DNA of 64,000 nucleotides from Pirellula staleyi DSM 6068 (GCF_000025185.1 NC_013720.1:4650001-4714000); one strand, 5' to 3'; shown: positions 43,865 through 53,707, numbered from the stretch's first letter. Notes: generated from the sequence alone by a model not told the origin. Program-made: numbers and translations.

Positions 43865-45898
43865 ATGCTCGCCTATCTGGTCATTCGCGAAGGATCGAAA
43901 TGGACCGACGTCTTCCGCCTTGTGCCGGGACGTACGGTGACGGTCGGTCGCGCCTCGACCAATCAGATCGTGGTGAAAGATGACCGGGCCAGTCGCAACC
44001 ATGTTGAAATCTTCTTAACCCGCGGCCAGTGGACCTTGCGCGACCTCGACAGTCGCAACGGCACGTTCGTGGGTGATAAGCAGATCCGTGGCGACTACGA
44101 ACTTTCTCCGGGCGAAGTGATTCGCATTGCGTCGTGTCAGCTGGCGTATGTTCACGATTTGTCAAAAGCCTTTCCTGAATCGGGAAGTGCTCCACCCAGC
44201 GCGCTGCTGGGAGATGAAACGCATGCTGCGGCGCTGGTGCCTGATACGGGCGAGCTCAACGACAGCGGTACGCTGAGCACGCAAGATGAGCCGACACACA
44301 TTACGCATCGACGTGGCCAGGCACGCTTGCTGGGACCAGCGGCAACCGACTCGCCGGCGCCCCGTTTGGGGCAAGCAGCAACGCGGCTTTGTCGCTTGGC
44401 GTTTGAACTGGCCAGTCAGCCCGACCTGGCGGCGGTGGCCCATCTGGCGCTGAGCGGACTTTTCGAGAGCACTCAAGTCGACGCCGGTGGCGTGTGGCTG
44501 CTGCCGCGCGGCAACGCCTCGAACTCGGCCGCTGATCTGTCGCTTGTCGCCTCACGAACCGATCGTTTGCCGAGTTATCATCGGCTCAGCGCGTTTCTGG
44601 CAGCGACCGTGCTGCGCGATGGGGAAGCGGTTCTGGCGCGGAACATCGAAGGAGATAGTCAGCTCGCCAGTCGCGACAGTAAAGGTGAATTTCACACGAC
44701 CAGCGTGCTCTGTGCGCCGATTCGCCTCGAGAAAAAGGTGGTCGGGATGATTCATCTCTATTCCACCGACTCGGCGCGGGTGCCTGATCCCGATGATTTG
44801 GAGTTCACGCTGGCGGTGGCCGACAACGTGGCGCTGGCCGTTCGCAACCTGCACAGGCAGCAAGAACTCGCGGAAAATCTGCTGCAAACACGCACCGAAG
44901 TACAACAACTGCGCAAGCAACTGGGGGCCGAGAGCGAACTGGTTGGCAGCAGCGAAGTGCTGAGTAGTGTGCAGCGCCAAATTGCCCGCGCGGCACCGAG
45001 TCGCGCGACGGTTTTGATACGTGGCGAGAGTGGCGTGGGGAAGGAATTGGTGGCACGCGCGGTGCATTATTCGAGTCCTCGAAAGCGGGGGCCGTTTGTC
45101 TGCTTGAACTGCGCGGCCCTTAGCGAATCGCTTCTCGAAAGTGAACTGTTTGGTCACGAAAAAGGGGCCTTCACCGGCGCTACCGATCGGAAGATTGGGA
45201 AGTTTGAATCGGCGCATCAGGGAACACTGATGCTCGACGAAATTGGCGAAATGAGCCCCTCGATTCAAGCCAAGTTTTTGCGTGTTCTCGAAGGGCATCC
45301 GTTTGAGCGCGTGGGCGGAAGTCAGCCGATCAAAGTGGATGTGCGCGTGATTGCGGCCACCAATCGCGACCTCGAAAAAGCGGTGGCTGAAGGAGCGTTT
45401 CGGCGCGACCTCTATTTCCGGCTCAACGTCGTCGAGATTCAGGTGCCGCCTCTTCGCAAACGTCCCGAAGATATCATCGAGCTGGCCCATTTTTTTCTCC
45501 AGCGTTTCAATGCCGAAACGGGACGAAAGCTGCGTGGCTTTTCGCCCGCTGCCACCGAACGTTTGCAGCAGTATCGTTGGCCCGGCAATGTGCGTGAACT
45601 AAAGAACGTGATTGAGCGCGCAGTGGTGCTTTCGCGCGGCGATGTGGTCGAGCCCGAAGATTTGCATCTCTCGAATCTCGCCACCGCGAGTGAATCGGGG
45701 GACAATCCATCCCCCAAAACCTCCTTCGTTCCGATGTCGCTCGACGATATCGAAAAACGCCATATTTTGGCGACGCTCAAAGCGACCAACTGGCACAAGA
45801 GCCGCGCTGCTGCGATTTTGGGAGTCGAACGTTCGACGCTCGATCGCAAAATTCGTCGCTACGAACTCAACGAGCCGGGCGGACTTGGGGACGACTAA
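43865..45898 (+). CDS. FHA-GAF sigma-54-dependent transcriptional activator
   Basis: 677 residues. Domains in order: FHA ([41 protein letters not shown]; residues about 1-105), a polar linker, GAF (about 165-350, [20 protein letters not shown] to [13 protein letters not shown]), the sigma-54 AAA+ domain (Walker A GESGVGKE, the sigma-54 contact loop KGAFTGA, Walker [32 protein letters not shown]), and a Fis-type HTH ([19 protein letters not shown]). It activates RpoN promoters, probably in response to a Ser/Thr-phosphorylated partner bound by the FHA domain. The ATG at 43865 begins the FHA domain; a GTG at 43814 would add 17 residues. Confidence 0.92.
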   Translation: MLAYLVIREGSKWTDVFRLVPGRTVTVGRASTNQIVVKDDRASRNHVEIFLTRGQWTLRDLDSRNGTFVGDKQIRGDYELSPGEVIRIASCQLAYVHDLSKAFPESGSAPPSALLGDETHAAALVPDTGELNDSGTLSTQDEPTHITHRRGQARLLGPAATDSPAPRLGQAATRLCRLAFELASQPDLAAVAHLALSGLFESTQVDAGGVWLLPRGNASNSAADLSLVASRTDRLPSYHRLSAFLAATVLRDGEAVLARNIEGDSQLASRDSKGEFHTTSVLCAPIRLEKKVVGMIHLYSTDSARVPDPDDLEFTLAVADNVALAVRNLHRQQELAENLLQTRTEVQQLRKQLGAESELVGSSEVLSSVQRQIARAAPSRATVLIRGESGVGKELVARAVHYSSPRKRGPFVCLNCAALSESLLESELFGHEKGAFTGATDRKIGKFESAHQGTLMLDEIGEMSPSIQAKFLRVLEGHPFERVGGSQPIKVDVRVIAATNRDLEKAVAEGAFRRDLYFRLNVVEIQVPPLRKRPEDIIELAHFFLQRFNAETGRKLRGFSPAATERLQQYRWPGNVRELKNVIERAVVLSRGDVVEPEDLHLSNLATASESGDNPSPKTSFVPMSLDDIEKRHILATLKATNWHKSRAAAILGVERSTLDRKIRRYELNEPGGLGDD

Positions 45899-46222
45899 AG
45901 CCCACCGCGAGGACGAGCGCGGTGCGGCGGATCATCACACCGTCATTCACCCATCTAGCGGATAGCAAACAAGAGAACCGCGATCTAACCCGCCAGGGTG
46001 GCTGCCCGTTTTCGCACAGCGGTTCGTGCCAGCGGAACCAGCCGCAAGGTTTCGTTTATCGAAACGCTCCGCAAAGTCGTTTCGCTTTTCTTGGGGCTCT
46101 AGGCGAATCGACTGAACTGATTCCGCACGGTCGAGCGATAGAAGATCGATGAATCGCCACTGTTCTGCCGGCCGTGGCGTAGGGGAATCTAGGCCCGCAC
46201 CTTTAGCCGCCGGACTTACTCG
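45899..46222. other. Intergenic region with two small hairpins
   Basis: About 320 bases. GGTTC/GAACC (46021-46025, 46035-46039) and GTTTCG/CGAAAC (46049-46054, 46060-46065, loop TTTAT) lie next to each other. No gene is supported. Confidence 0.4.
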
Positions 46223-46744
46223 ATGTCGACCGCCACTGCCGTTTCGCCCACGTCGTTTGCCGATGCGCACCTCAGCCGAGCGGTGATTTCGTCGGTCGAA
46301 AATGCGCTCAGCATGTGCGGCGCAAGTGCCCGCTGTGTCGGACTTTCGATCGTACCGGGACGCGACAGTGGAAAAGTCACGGGACTCATCGGCGTACATG
46401 GCCGTGTCTCGGGATTCATTACCGTGGCGATGGCCGAACGGGTCGCGATCCACACGGTGGAAGGGCTGCTGCAAGATCGCTACGGAGCACTCACGCCGCA
46501 GGTGGTCGATGGAGCAGGGGAGATCACCAACATTATTGTCGGTGGCATCAAAAGCTCACTCGCTGGCACTCCCTGGGCGTTTTCGCAAATCACCGTGCCG
46601 TCGGTCATCATTGGTGGCGGCTATCAAATCGCTTACGCCAAGGGACTCGAGTTCCTGTGCGCCACGTTCGAGCATGCCGACGAACATGCCATCATGCTCG
46701 AGGACCGCATCTTGCAGGTAAGCATTTCGCTCCTGCGGCTGTAA
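46223..46744 (+). CDS. CheX-like chemotaxis phosphatase domain protein
   Basis: 173-residue single-domain protein of the CheC/CheX/FliY class. The active-site helix is GAGEITNIIVGGIKSSL, with the E and N at the spacing (E..N) used by CheX to dephosphorylate CheY. Before it are GVHGRVSGFITVAMAERVA and after it VIIGGGYQIAYAKGLEFLCATFEH, as in the family. No CheY or chemotaxis genes are adjacent. It may instead act on a response regulator elsewhere; the FHA-sigma54 activator 320 bases upstream is not a receiver protein. Confidence 0.8.
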   Translation: MSTATAVSPTSFADAHLSRAVISSVENALSMCGASARCVGLSIVPGRDSGKVTGLIGVHGRVSGFITVAMAERVAIHTVEGLLQDRYGALTPQVVDGAGEITNIIVGGIKSSLAGTPWAFSQITVPSVIIGGGYQIAYAKGLEFLCATFEHADEHAIMLEDRILQVSISLLRL

Positions 46745-46750
46745 CGCGCC

Positions 46751-47458
46751 TCAAGACTTCGTGCGATCTGTTGCAGGCGTGTCGTGACGGCGATATTCGG
46801 CAGCGAGCTTCGCGGCAGAAGTGCCGAGGCGATAGCGAGCCAGTAGCGACCAGTTCTTCAGCGTGCGACGCACAATACCATCGCGCTCCCACCGCCGGGG
46901 ACTGATGCGCACAACATGCGGGAGCAAGACGGGCCAACTGATTTGTCGCGCTCGCGTGGAAAGCTCGACATCTTCCATCAGGGGAAGTTCGGCAAAGCCC
47001 CCGAGTTCGTCGAAGAAATCACGGCGCATGAACAGCGCTTGATCGCCGTATAGCAGGCCTCGATAACGGGCTCGCAGCGCATTGCCACGTTCGATCAAGC
47101 GATAGGCCCAGCGGGGCGAATCGATTCGCTGCCTCAGCCCGCCATGCCGAAAATGGGGCTGATCAAACAGCGTCGCAAGCGGTGGGAGCGAAGGCTCGAT
47201 CAGCAGTTGGCTGTCGGCATGTAAGAACAGCAGCATCGGTTCGGACGCGAGCTGGGCCCCAGCATTTTGCTGCCGAGCGCGACCGGGACAGGACTCCACG
47301 ACAAGAGCCCCCAGCGACGAAGCGATGGTGCGAGTTTCGTCGCTGCTGCCACCATCGGCGACAATCACCTCCGACGCACCTGCCTGGTGCGCGGACTCGA
47401 TAGCAGCACGAATGTGGCCCTGCTCATTGATGGCAGGAATGATGACCGACCAGCGCAT
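46751..47458 (-). CDS. Family 2 glycosyltransferase (rSAM/selenodomain-associated type)
   Basis: 235 residues, GT-A fold. Starts MRWSVIIPAINEQGHIRAAI, nucleotide-binding VIVADGGSSDETRTIA, the NAGA-motif RARQQNAGAQLA, the metal-binding LLFLHADSQL, and the acceptor region GDQALFMRRDFFDELGGFAELPLMEDVELSTRAR. These match the TIGR04283 group, often found beside selenium or radical-SAM genes, but none is nearby. The ATG at 47458 begins the domain; another ATG at 47488 would add ten residues. It converges on the CheX-like gene with a six-base gap. Confidence 0.87.
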   Translation of the reverse strand: MRWSVIIPAINEQGHIRAAIESAHQAGASEVIVADGGSSDETRTIASSLGALVVESCPGRARQQNAGAQLASEPMLLFLHADSQLLIEPSLPPLATLFDQPHFRHGGLRQRIDSPRWAYRLIERGNALRARYRGLLYGDQALFMRRDFFDELGGFAELPLMEDVELSTRARQISWPVLLPHVVRISPRRWERDGIVRRTLKNWSLLARYRLGTSAAKLAAEYRRHDTPATDRTKS

Positions 47459-47530
47459 GTGGGTTTGAGATCCCCAGGTAACGACCATGAAGCATGTCGC
47501 TACCCATCGTAGCCGATCGCGCGGACCGAT

Positions 47531-47983
47531 TTACTGCGAATCAGTTTTCGATGCTACTTCCGTAGCGGGCTGAGCAGCAGGTTCGGTCGACTTTTTGGCG
47601 GCTGCCGTCGCGCGAGCCAGCATTCCCTGAACATGCCCCTCGCTCACCGCACCAGTCACCTGCTCGCGGTGCCAGCCATCGGCCGTTTTACTGAACACAA
47701 TGACCTGAGGAATCGAGTTGCCACGCATCATTTGACGGGCCAGAGCAGCATCGCGATCGGCGTCGATCACGGCGTAGTTCACATCCTTCAGCCGACCACC
47801 TTGCTCCATGCCAGCCAGCACGCTGTGTTTCATCGTGCGGCACCCGGGGCACCAGTCGGCACCAATCAGCACCAGCAGAGGCTGGCCATCGGCTTTGGCA
47901 GAAGTGAGAGCTTGGTCATAGGGCTGAGCACTGGTGGTGAGCAGTGCCATTTGCAACAAGATACCGGCGGCCAATCCCGTCAT
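47531..47983 (-). CDS. Exported thioredoxin-like protein
   Basis: 150 residues. Signal-like start MTGLAAGILLQMALLTTSAQ, then a thioredoxin fold with the redox pair WCPGCRTM (GADWCPGC) and the cis-Pro region NSIPQVIVFS. The tail is Ala/Lys/Thr-rich. The frame is open 82 codons further upstream, but the ATG at 47983 has AGGAG at nine bases and opens the signal sequence. A good promoter lies about 120 bases upstream. It probably reduces or oxidises disulfides in the envelope; partner unknown. Confidence 0.85.
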   Translation of the reverse strand: MTGLAAGILLQMALLTTSAQPYDQALTSAKADGQPLLVLIGADWCPGCRTMKHSVLAGMEQGGRLKDVNYAVIDADRDAALARQMMRGNSIPQVIVFSKTADGWHREQVTGAVSEGHVQGMLARATAAAKKSTEPAAQPATEVASKTDSQ

Positions 47984-48584
47984 CGTCGAGGCTCCTGGTG
48001 GGTCGTCGTCCGAGTCGGACGAACGGTAGATTCCTGGTTGGTGTTTCCGTTTGAGGAAGATTCCTGCTCGAGGCTCCCAAAGAGAGGATGGGTAGCCTTG
48101 AGGAAGTTGCGAGTATAGGCAAATTATTCTGTTGTGCCAGAATCTTTTTCCCATCATTCCCAAATTTCTTTTTCGACTCGTTATTCCACTCAGAGGCACC
48201 CAGAAATGTGCGTTTTTGAGACATCGCACAATGCAGCTCGCCAGTCATGCGAAGATCGAATCAGCAGCAGCTGATGCAGTAGGGTAGCGAGTCAAATCGC
48301 AAGGGTATTTGCTCGCAGGTTACTCTCCGGGAACGACCGAAGTGCTTATCCGGTATTCTCTTTGGACGCGCGGCAATCTCCGTTTCCCCGCACTAGGCCC
48401 GATCGCATGCGGACGAAGTAACTTGCCAAATTTTCTCGCAAAGATAGCGGTGCGCGCGGGGAAGAATCGCGTTATACTCTTGGCCTGATAGCGATTTACG
48501 ACCATTTCGGATTAACGTACATCTGGGCCGCTGCGGACCATCGTCGACCGGCAGTTTGGTACCTCTCGGCTTTGCGAGTGATTC
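47984..48584. other. Divergent intergenic region before the Gfo/Idh-like gene
   Basis: About 600 bases. The left part is the leader and promoter of the thioredoxin-like gene. The right part has no supported gene; a TATACT at about 48473-48478 might serve the plus-strand gene but lacks a -35 partner. Confidence 0.45.
48112..48140 (-). promoter_or_regulatory. Candidate sigma-70 promoter of the thioredoxin-like gene
   Basis: On the minus strand CTGGCA (48140-48135), 17-base spacer, TATACT (48117-48112), within an AT-rich stretch. Confidence 0.5.
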
Positions 48585-49622
48585 ATGCGACTGCGTGCTG
48601 GCATCGTCGGTCTTGGCGAAACGTGGGAAAACCGCCACCGGCCAGCCTTACGGGCTCTTTCCGACAGGTTTGAAGTCCGTGCGGTTTGCAGCGAAGTCTC
48701 GCACCTTGCCGAACAAGCCGCCCGCGAATTCAACGCCACACCGATGGATGGCTTTCGCGCCCTCTGCTGCCGCGACGATCTCGATGTCGTCTTGATCCTG
48801 TCGCCCGAATGGTACGGCCCGCTTCCGATCCTCGCCGCTTGCGATAGTGGAAAAAGTGTCTACTGCGGCGCTGCACTCGACATCGACGACCCTCGCGAAG
48901 CCTCGCGATTGAAGTCGCGCGTCGAAGATTCCGGCATCGCATTCATGGCCGAATTGCCGCGCCGGCTCGCGCCCGCCACGATTCGCCTCAAAGAGCTAAT
49001 CGCCACACGTCTGGGCAAGCCCAAGCTGCTGTTTTGCCATCGCCGCTCTACGGTCGAACCGGCTGGCACCACGCGCAAACGACCCTCGCGACTCTGCCCC
49101 ACGATGCAGCGAGAAATGATCGAGCAGGTCGATTGGTGCCGCTATGTGGCTGGCATGGAACCAACTTCAGTCATCGGCATCTCGCATTGCTCGTCGCTGG
49201 TTGCCGATGGCGACGACTACCAAATGATGAGCCTCGATTTCAGCCCGGGTGGAAAGATTGGCGAAGGCCCCACCGCCCAAATCAGTTGCGGCCGCTACAT
49301 GCCTGGCAATTGGCCCGAAGCAGTGGCGTTTCGACCACCAGCCGCTCTGCAAGTCTGCTGTGAGCGGGGAGTCGCGTTCATCGATCTCCCCTCATCCCTC
49401 ACCTGGTTCGATGAAGCTGGTCGGCACATGGAATCACTCGAGAGCGAGCGACCCGTTGGCGAGCGGATGTTGATGCACTTCTACCGAGCTGTGACGAGCC
49501 TGTTGCGAAAAACCAACGACCTCGAAGATGCTTATCGCGCCTTGTCGATCGTAATTTCGGCTCGCGAAAGCTGCCAAAGCGGGCAGCGGATCTTCCTGCC
49601 CGGCGACGAAGCATCCAGCTAG
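48585..49622 (+). CDS. Gfo/Idh/MocA-family protein without the usual EKP lysine
   Basis: 345 residues with the N-terminal NAD-binding Rossmann fold (LRAGIVGLGETWENRHRPALRAL) and a C-terminal Gfo/Idh-type sheet domain. Strand 4 to 5 reads LDVVLILSPEWYGPLPILAACDSGKSVYCGAALDIDDPREA. Family enzymes have KHVLCEKPLA there, where Lys is catalytic; here EKP is replaced by GAAL, and no substitute Lys stands close by. A redox role is therefore doubtful; it might be a sugar-binding or scaffold relative. The ATG at 48585 has no clear ribosome binding site. Its stop codon shares the CTAG at 49619-49622 with the convergent gene. Confidence 0.75.
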   Translation: MRLRAGIVGLGETWENRHRPALRALSDRFEVRAVCSEVSHLAEQAAREFNATPMDGFRALCCRDDLDVVLILSPEWYGPLPILAACDSGKSVYCGAALDIDDPREASRLKSRVEDSGIAFMAELPRRLAPATIRLKELIATRLGKPKLLFCHRRSTVEPAGTTRKRPSRLCPTMQREMIEQVDWCRYVAGMEPTSVIGISHCSSLVADGDDYQMMSLDFSPGGKIGEGPTAQISCGRYMPGNWPEAVAFRPPAALQVCCERGVAFIDLPSSLTWFDEAGRHMESLESERPVGERMLMHFYRAVTSLLRKTNDLEDAYRALSIVISARESCQSGQRIFLPGDEASS

Positions 49623-50053
49623 AGCGCGCTCAGTTCGAGTGGAATGTCGTTCGAGCCCGCCTTCACCGTCACTCGCAAGGGACTTTGCCCCTTGTCGGAA
49701 TACTTGATCGGCGACGTCACCTTGGGTGGTAAGGGTGCCGCGCCAGGCTGCAGCGGCACTTCTTCAGTCACCACCACGGTGACTACATAATCGCCCGGCA
49801 ATAGCCCAGCATCGGTGCCAGTGCTGAGTTGGTATTTCCCCGATCCATCGACGACCCCATAAGCTGCCGTACCTTTTCCAACCGGATGAAAGGCAACATC
49901 CCCCTTGGTCAGCGGCGCGCCGTCGAGTTTTACGACGCCTGAAACGCTTGCCTCCAGCCCACCACAACCCGCTGCCACAAGCAACGCGACAGCAGTAACT
50001 AAAGCACCCAAACCACGAAGCGACTGCTTCAAATTCAATACATTAAGCATCAT
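49619..50053 (-). CDS. Small lipoprotein with carboxypeptidase-regulatory-like fold
   Basis: 144 residues with a lipoprotein signal (VTAVALLVAAGCG). The mature part is one beta-sandwich: ASVSGVVKLDGAPLTKGDVAFHPVG, AYGVVDGSGKYQLSTG, LLPGDYVVTVVVTEE. This is the common planctomycete partner of DUF1559 proteins, and the DUF1559 gene lies 85 bases upstream on the same strand. Role unknown; probably surface-exposed. Confidence 0.83.
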   Translation of the reverse strand: MMLNVLNLKQSLRGLGALVTAVALLVAAGCGGLEASVSGVVKLDGAPLTKGDVAFHPVGKGTAAYGVVDGSGKYQLSTGTDAGLLPGDYVVTVVVTEEVPLQPGAAPLPPKVTSPIKYSDKGQSPLRVTVKAGSNDIPLELSAL

Positions 50054-50138
50054 AAATTGACAACAATTTCATGACCAAGATTAGGGAGAGTGACCGCGAG
50101 CTCAAAGCCGCCTATTGATATGAGGCGAAACAATCAAA

Positions 50139-51062
50139 CTAGGGAGGCGAAACAGCTTCTGCACCTGCTTTGGTGGCGAGCGCCTGATAGAGATTAATAT
50201 CAATAGTTTGACTGATATTGCGCACACTACCATCGGCCAAAGCAAATTGAGCAATTCCCGGATGACGACTGCGAAACGTCATCACATTGGGCCAGAACGT
50301 GGGATTCGTTGGTTTAGGAAAGTAGTTAATGGGGCCGTGAGTGCTGCAGTAATCGCCGTTAGCATAATAGGCGACCGAGTGTGTGTTCTCACTCGGAACA
50401 TCTTCGCCGATCATCAGCGTATTGCTGGTCCCATCGGTAACGGCCGCGAACGTTAGGCGGTCTTGATAGTTATTGCGATAGAACATGCCACTGCAGTTAA
50501 TAGTATTATGGCAGTCGGCCGGACCTTGATGAATGCTGGAGCTGCCACCCATGCGATTGTTACCCAGCACCCCCTTATAACTGGTAAGAGCCACTTCAAT
50601 ACCACTCCACTGCGTCCGATCGGTTCGATTCTTTTTCGAGTCGGGATCCGAGGGGCAATAAAGGGCGGGGACTTGTGTTTTCATAGCATTGCGGCACTCG
50701 GCTCGCATAATTCCACCACCGGAATTGAAGTCGCCCACAAACCCAATGCTTAAAGCTTCAAACAGAGGCATTTGCTCCATTTGTGGTAAAATGGAAACTA
50801 TCCACCCCTTGCCATTACGTTCAGCGGTATAGCTCGAGCCTTCTGGCCAGGGGCCGATACTAATGGGAAAGTTTTGAGTGATGTCGTGATAGTTATGAAC
50901 AGCAATCCCCAGTTGTTTGAGATTGTTCGAGCACGACATACGGCGAGCAGCTTCTCGCGCAGCTTGAACAGCAGGGAGCAGCAGCGCTACAAGAACGCCA
51001 ATAATCGCAATCACCACTAACAACTCGACGAGCGTAAACCCTGCAGCTCGAGCGCGACGCAT
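50139..51062 (-). CDS. DUF1559 prepilin-like protein
   Basis: 307 residues. The N-terminus is a type II pseudopilin signal: RAAGFTLVELLVVIAIIGVL, cleaved after Gly with Phe, and Glu at +5. LLPAVQAAREAARRMSCSNN and LKQLGIAVHNYHD then mark the DUF1559 family. The C-terminal signature is AQFALADGSVRNISQTID, the usual H/DG end. These proteins are amplified in planctomycetes and are thought to be exported by the type II/IV pilus machinery. The ATG at 51062 follows AAGGGGTGAGG. It precedes the small lipoprotein. Confidence 0.92.
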   Translation of the reverse strand: MRRARAAGFTLVELLVVIAIIGVLVALLLPAVQAAREAARRMSCSNNLKQLGIAVHNYHDITQNFPISIGPWPEGSSYTAERNGKGWIVSILPQMEQMPLFEALSIGFVGDFNSGGGIMRAECRNAMKTQVPALYCPSDPDSKKNRTDRTQWSGIEVALTSYKGVLGNNRMGGSSSIHQGPADCHNTINCSGMFYRNNYQDRLTFAAVTDGTSNTLMIGEDVPSENTHSVAYYANGDYCSTHGPINYFPKPTNPTFWPNVMTFRSRHPGIAQFALADGSVRNISQTIDINLYQALATKAGAEAVSPP

Positions 51063-51253
51063 ACCTCACCCCTTAAAGAAAAAATGGAGCGAATTATTCA
51101 GAAACGAACAAATAGATAAGAATGCGTGAATGTTAGTTGGCGGATCGCCGCAGGGTCAAGCGAAATCACGCAATTTCAACACCCAAAGGTAGGGCGTCTA
51201 CGATCGATCGTCGGTATCGATGCGGCTGATACTCTCGCGAACCAGCCAAAGCC

Positions 51254-52633
51254 TTAGGGCTGGTCGAGTCGCGTAATGAAGTTGCCGTTGTGAGCGACTG
51301 GCAGCAAGGCTCGGCAGGGGTGAGGAACGCAGCTGCCACGGCGACCGGCAAAGGGAGTCCAGACCATCTGAATCGCAACGTTCCAGCTATCCTCCTGATA
51401 ATCAGGAACGTTTTCGTCGCCACCCGAGGTGACGTAAATAAACGTGTTCTCGAGGGCCCACTTCTGGTTGAGCTGAATCCGCAGATCGCCCCCCACGAGC
51501 CCCTGGCTTTCACCCGTGAAGCCACCGTAGATACGTCCCTCGCCGCCGCAGCGAAATTGACGCCGAAAGAAGAACGCGTAGAGGTCGGTGATCTCGAAAT
51601 TCACTTCCCGGTCGACGAACGTTTGGCCAGCTGTGCCGGGTATCGTTTGACGAGCGACATCGCTGTCGTCGTTCATTCCTTGCGTGAACCAGAAGCCGAA
51701 CTCATTGCATTCATTCAGGCGGTAACTGATCTCGCCGCGCAGCTGCACTAGATCGACGGCGTAGTCCCATTCGTCGTGCAGATAGTCCATCACCACCCCC
51801 ATTTGCAAACCGCAATCGACGCGGCGATAGAGCCCGGCGGTCACGAACATTTGATTACGGTCGTTCTCGGTGATCGAACTGCCATCGAAGTTGCTATGCG
51901 TACCCGAGACTCCGATCTGTCCAGCAATGCCAAGCAGATAGAGAGGGGTTCCCCAGTTAAAGCCTTCATGAAATCCAAAGCTGCTGGTGCCGCCACGATT
52001 GGCTGGTCCGGTGAAGCCATGCACACCGGCGTGGAGTTCGAGTGTTTCGAGCGTAGGGCAGGGGATGCAGATGCAGCACGGCTTACCTTGGGGAGGACAG
52101 CTGGGGCATCCAAACAAACCACAGCCTCCCGGTCCGCAGACGTTACAGTCGGCCATTGGTCCCGACTGAGGCATGACGCCATAAGGGATTTCACCTTCGT
52201 AGTAGGTTTCGCCGGCCGCCAAGTGAGCTTCGCCGACAACAATCGACTCCCCCTCGGCCATGACGGTCTCGCCGGGGAATGTGTCGTAGGCAGTTTGGCG
52301 AACCGACGAGCGGACACCGGTTCCGACAGCGGTAGCATTCGACTGAGGGCGAGCTCGCTGATTCACCGCCCGACGCTCGGCACGTGGCACACGAGCTGGC
52401 GCTGGCTCGTCGTAGCCCTCTTCTTCATACTCGGCAGAAACGTCGGTCGACTGCTCGTCGTAGGCCACTTCCTGAACTTCGCGAGCCACCGGAGGACGAG
52501 CAGCACGTGCGGCAGGGCGAGTAGGGGACCACTGGGTCGGCCGACTGCTTTGAGCGAATAGCGATCCACCTGCACCTGCGAGCAGCAAGCAGATTGCCGC
52601 GAGGGTGGAGAAGTTTCGGTGGCTGATTCGCAT
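51254..52633 (-). CDS. Outer-membrane beta-barrel protein with a Pro/Arg-rich N-terminus (planctomycete type)
   Basis: 459 residues. Signal peptide LAAICLLLAGAGGSLFAQ, then about 110 disordered residues rich in Arg, Pro and acidic groups. A Cys cluster follows (DCNVCGPGGCGLFGCPSCPP, then CCICIPCP; roughly residues 155-190). The remainder is alternating strands suggestive of a barrel (LELHAGVHGFTGPANRG to NTFIYVTSGGDENV), of the kind grouped as DUF6666/BBP7-like in planctomycetes. The ATG at 52633 follows GAGGAA. The Cys cluster may be a cross-linked or metal-binding spacer. Function unknown. Confidence 0.72.
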   Translation of the reverse strand: MRISHRNFSTLAAICLLLAGAGGSLFAQSSRPTQWSPTRPAARAARPPVAREVQEVAYDEQSTDVSAEYEEEGYDEPAPARVPRAERRAVNQRARPQSNATAVGTGVRSSVRQTAYDTFPGETVMAEGESIVVGEAHLAAGETYYEGEIPYGVMPQSGPMADCNVCGPGGCGLFGCPSCPPQGKPCCICIPCPTLETLELHAGVHGFTGPANRGGTSSFGFHEGFNWGTPLYLLGIAGQIGVSGTHSNFDGSSITENDRNQMFVTAGLYRRVDCGLQMGVVMDYLHDEWDYAVDLVQLRGEISYRLNECNEFGFWFTQGMNDDSDVARQTIPGTAGQTFVDREVNFEITDLYAFFFRRQFRCGGEGRIYGGFTGESQGLVGGDLRIQLNQKWALENTFIYVTSGGDENVPDYQEDSWNVAIQMVWTPFAGRRGSCVPHPCRALLPVAHNGNFITRLDQP

Positions 52634-52770
52634 CGCAAAGTTCCTCGAAAAACGTCGCCTCCAACCACTCGCGCCGAAGGGCTACGAGGGTGGGTGGCAG
52701 GTGGCGTTATCGGAGGAGAACCTTGAGAACTTTTGCCAAAATCGGAATATTTTTCCCGACCGGCAAAGTC

Positions 52771-52807
52771 TGCCGATCTTGCCCACATTCAGGTTGCTCG
52801 ATCGGCA
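52771..52807. repeat. 8-bp inverted repeat upstream of the barrel-protein gene
   Basis: TGCCGATC (52771-52778) and GATCGGCA (52800-52807), loop 21 bases, in the gap between two minus-strand genes. On the plus strand GTTTT follows. It could be a terminator for the upstream gene read weakly, or an operator pair. Confidence 0.35.
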
Positions 52808-52843
52808 GTTTTGACTGCTAGCGGCCGCTACTGGCGATGCCTG

Positions 52844-53548
52844 CTACTTCGCTGGCGTTTCCGGTTTTTCGACCTTCACACCTCGCACCACGAGGTTGTC
52901 GAAATCGGCGGTATCGTCGAAGGTTCCTAGGCCAACTTGGCCCCAGACAAAGTGCTCGTCCTTAGCGGTCATCACCGGCGTTTTCATGTCGTCGAAGTAG
53001 ACTTCGATCGTTCCATCAGCAACGCGACGCACAACCTTCAGTTCGTGCCAAGCATCGGTCCAAGGAGTTCCCTTGGTGGATGTCAGGCTGATCTTCGTCC
53101 GGGGAGCGTCGTTGACGATGAAAATCTGATTCGCGTGATCATCGGCCTGCTTACCGAGGTGCACATAGTAAAAATGAGCCGGGTCCTGATAGCCGAACAC
53201 CAGACACGCATCCCGATGCCCATAGTCGCTGTGGGTGCTATGCACCTTCACGGTCATTTCGAGATCTCCCACGATCACGCCATCGAGAATCGCAATGTTC
53301 GTGGGGCTGCGATGAGGCGGCTTATAGCCACTCTTCTTCAGATGCTGGCTAATCACATGGGTGTCGCCATCTTTCTTATGCGACCACTGCGCGGGGTCCA
53401 TCGGTTTCCACGAGTCGATTCCCTTCTCGAAATCGTCTTGGTAAACGATCTCGAGGGGCTTGGTTTCTTCCGACATCAGCGTCGTAGCGCCGGTAGCAAG
53501 CAGGAGCAGCAGAGCGGTCGATTGTGAAGCGAGTAGGCGAAGTTTCAT
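52844..53548 (-). CDS. Exported concanavalin-like (LamG/DUF1080-related) protein
   Basis: 234 residues, signal peptide LLASQSTALLLLLATGATTLM. The mature part is a single jelly-roll: IVYQDDFEKGIDSWKPMDPA, DLEMTVKVHSTHSDYGHRDA, YYVHLGKQADDHANQIF, WHELKVVRRVADGTIEVYFD, and the closing strand VGLGTFDDTADFDNLVVRG. This is the layout of DUF1080 and LamG-like proteins. No catalytic residue can be named. The start at 53548 has no strong ribosome binding site. Confidence 0.78.
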   Translation of the reverse strand: MKLRLLASQSTALLLLLATGATTLMSEETKPLEIVYQDDFEKGIDSWKPMDPAQWSHKKDGDTHVISQHLKKSGYKPPHRSPTNIAILDGVIVGDLEMTVKVHSTHSDYGHRDACLVFGYQDPAHFYYVHLGKQADDHANQIFIVNDAPRTKISLTSTKGTPWTDAWHELKVVRRVADGTIEVYFDDMKTPVMTAKDEHFVWGQVGLGTFDDTADFDNLVVRGVKVEKPETPAK

Positions 53549-53639
53549 CGGAGTGGTTCACCGCGTGAGATCGTGGGAGAGGAACAGACAACTTGCGTGC
53601 GAGCAGGTTTTCAAACCGGCTGAGGCATCAGTCAATGGA

Positions 53640-53662
53640 GATCTATCAAATGGAGATAGATC
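53640..53662. repeat. 7-bp inverted repeat upstream of the LamG-like gene
   Basis: GATCTAT (53640-53646) and ATAGATC (53656-53662), loop nine bases, within the 160-base gap upstream of the gene at 52844-53548. Confidence 0.3.
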
Positions 53663-53707
53663 ATACGTCTGACAAGCGCCGCGCTCGCTCGACAGACAAG
53701 CATCCCT

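Noticed and set aside
48112-48140. Possible sigma-54 promoter (TGGCAC...TTGC) before the thioredoxin-like gene
   Set aside because: The spacing between GG and GC is not the required ten bases; the sigma-70 reading fits better.
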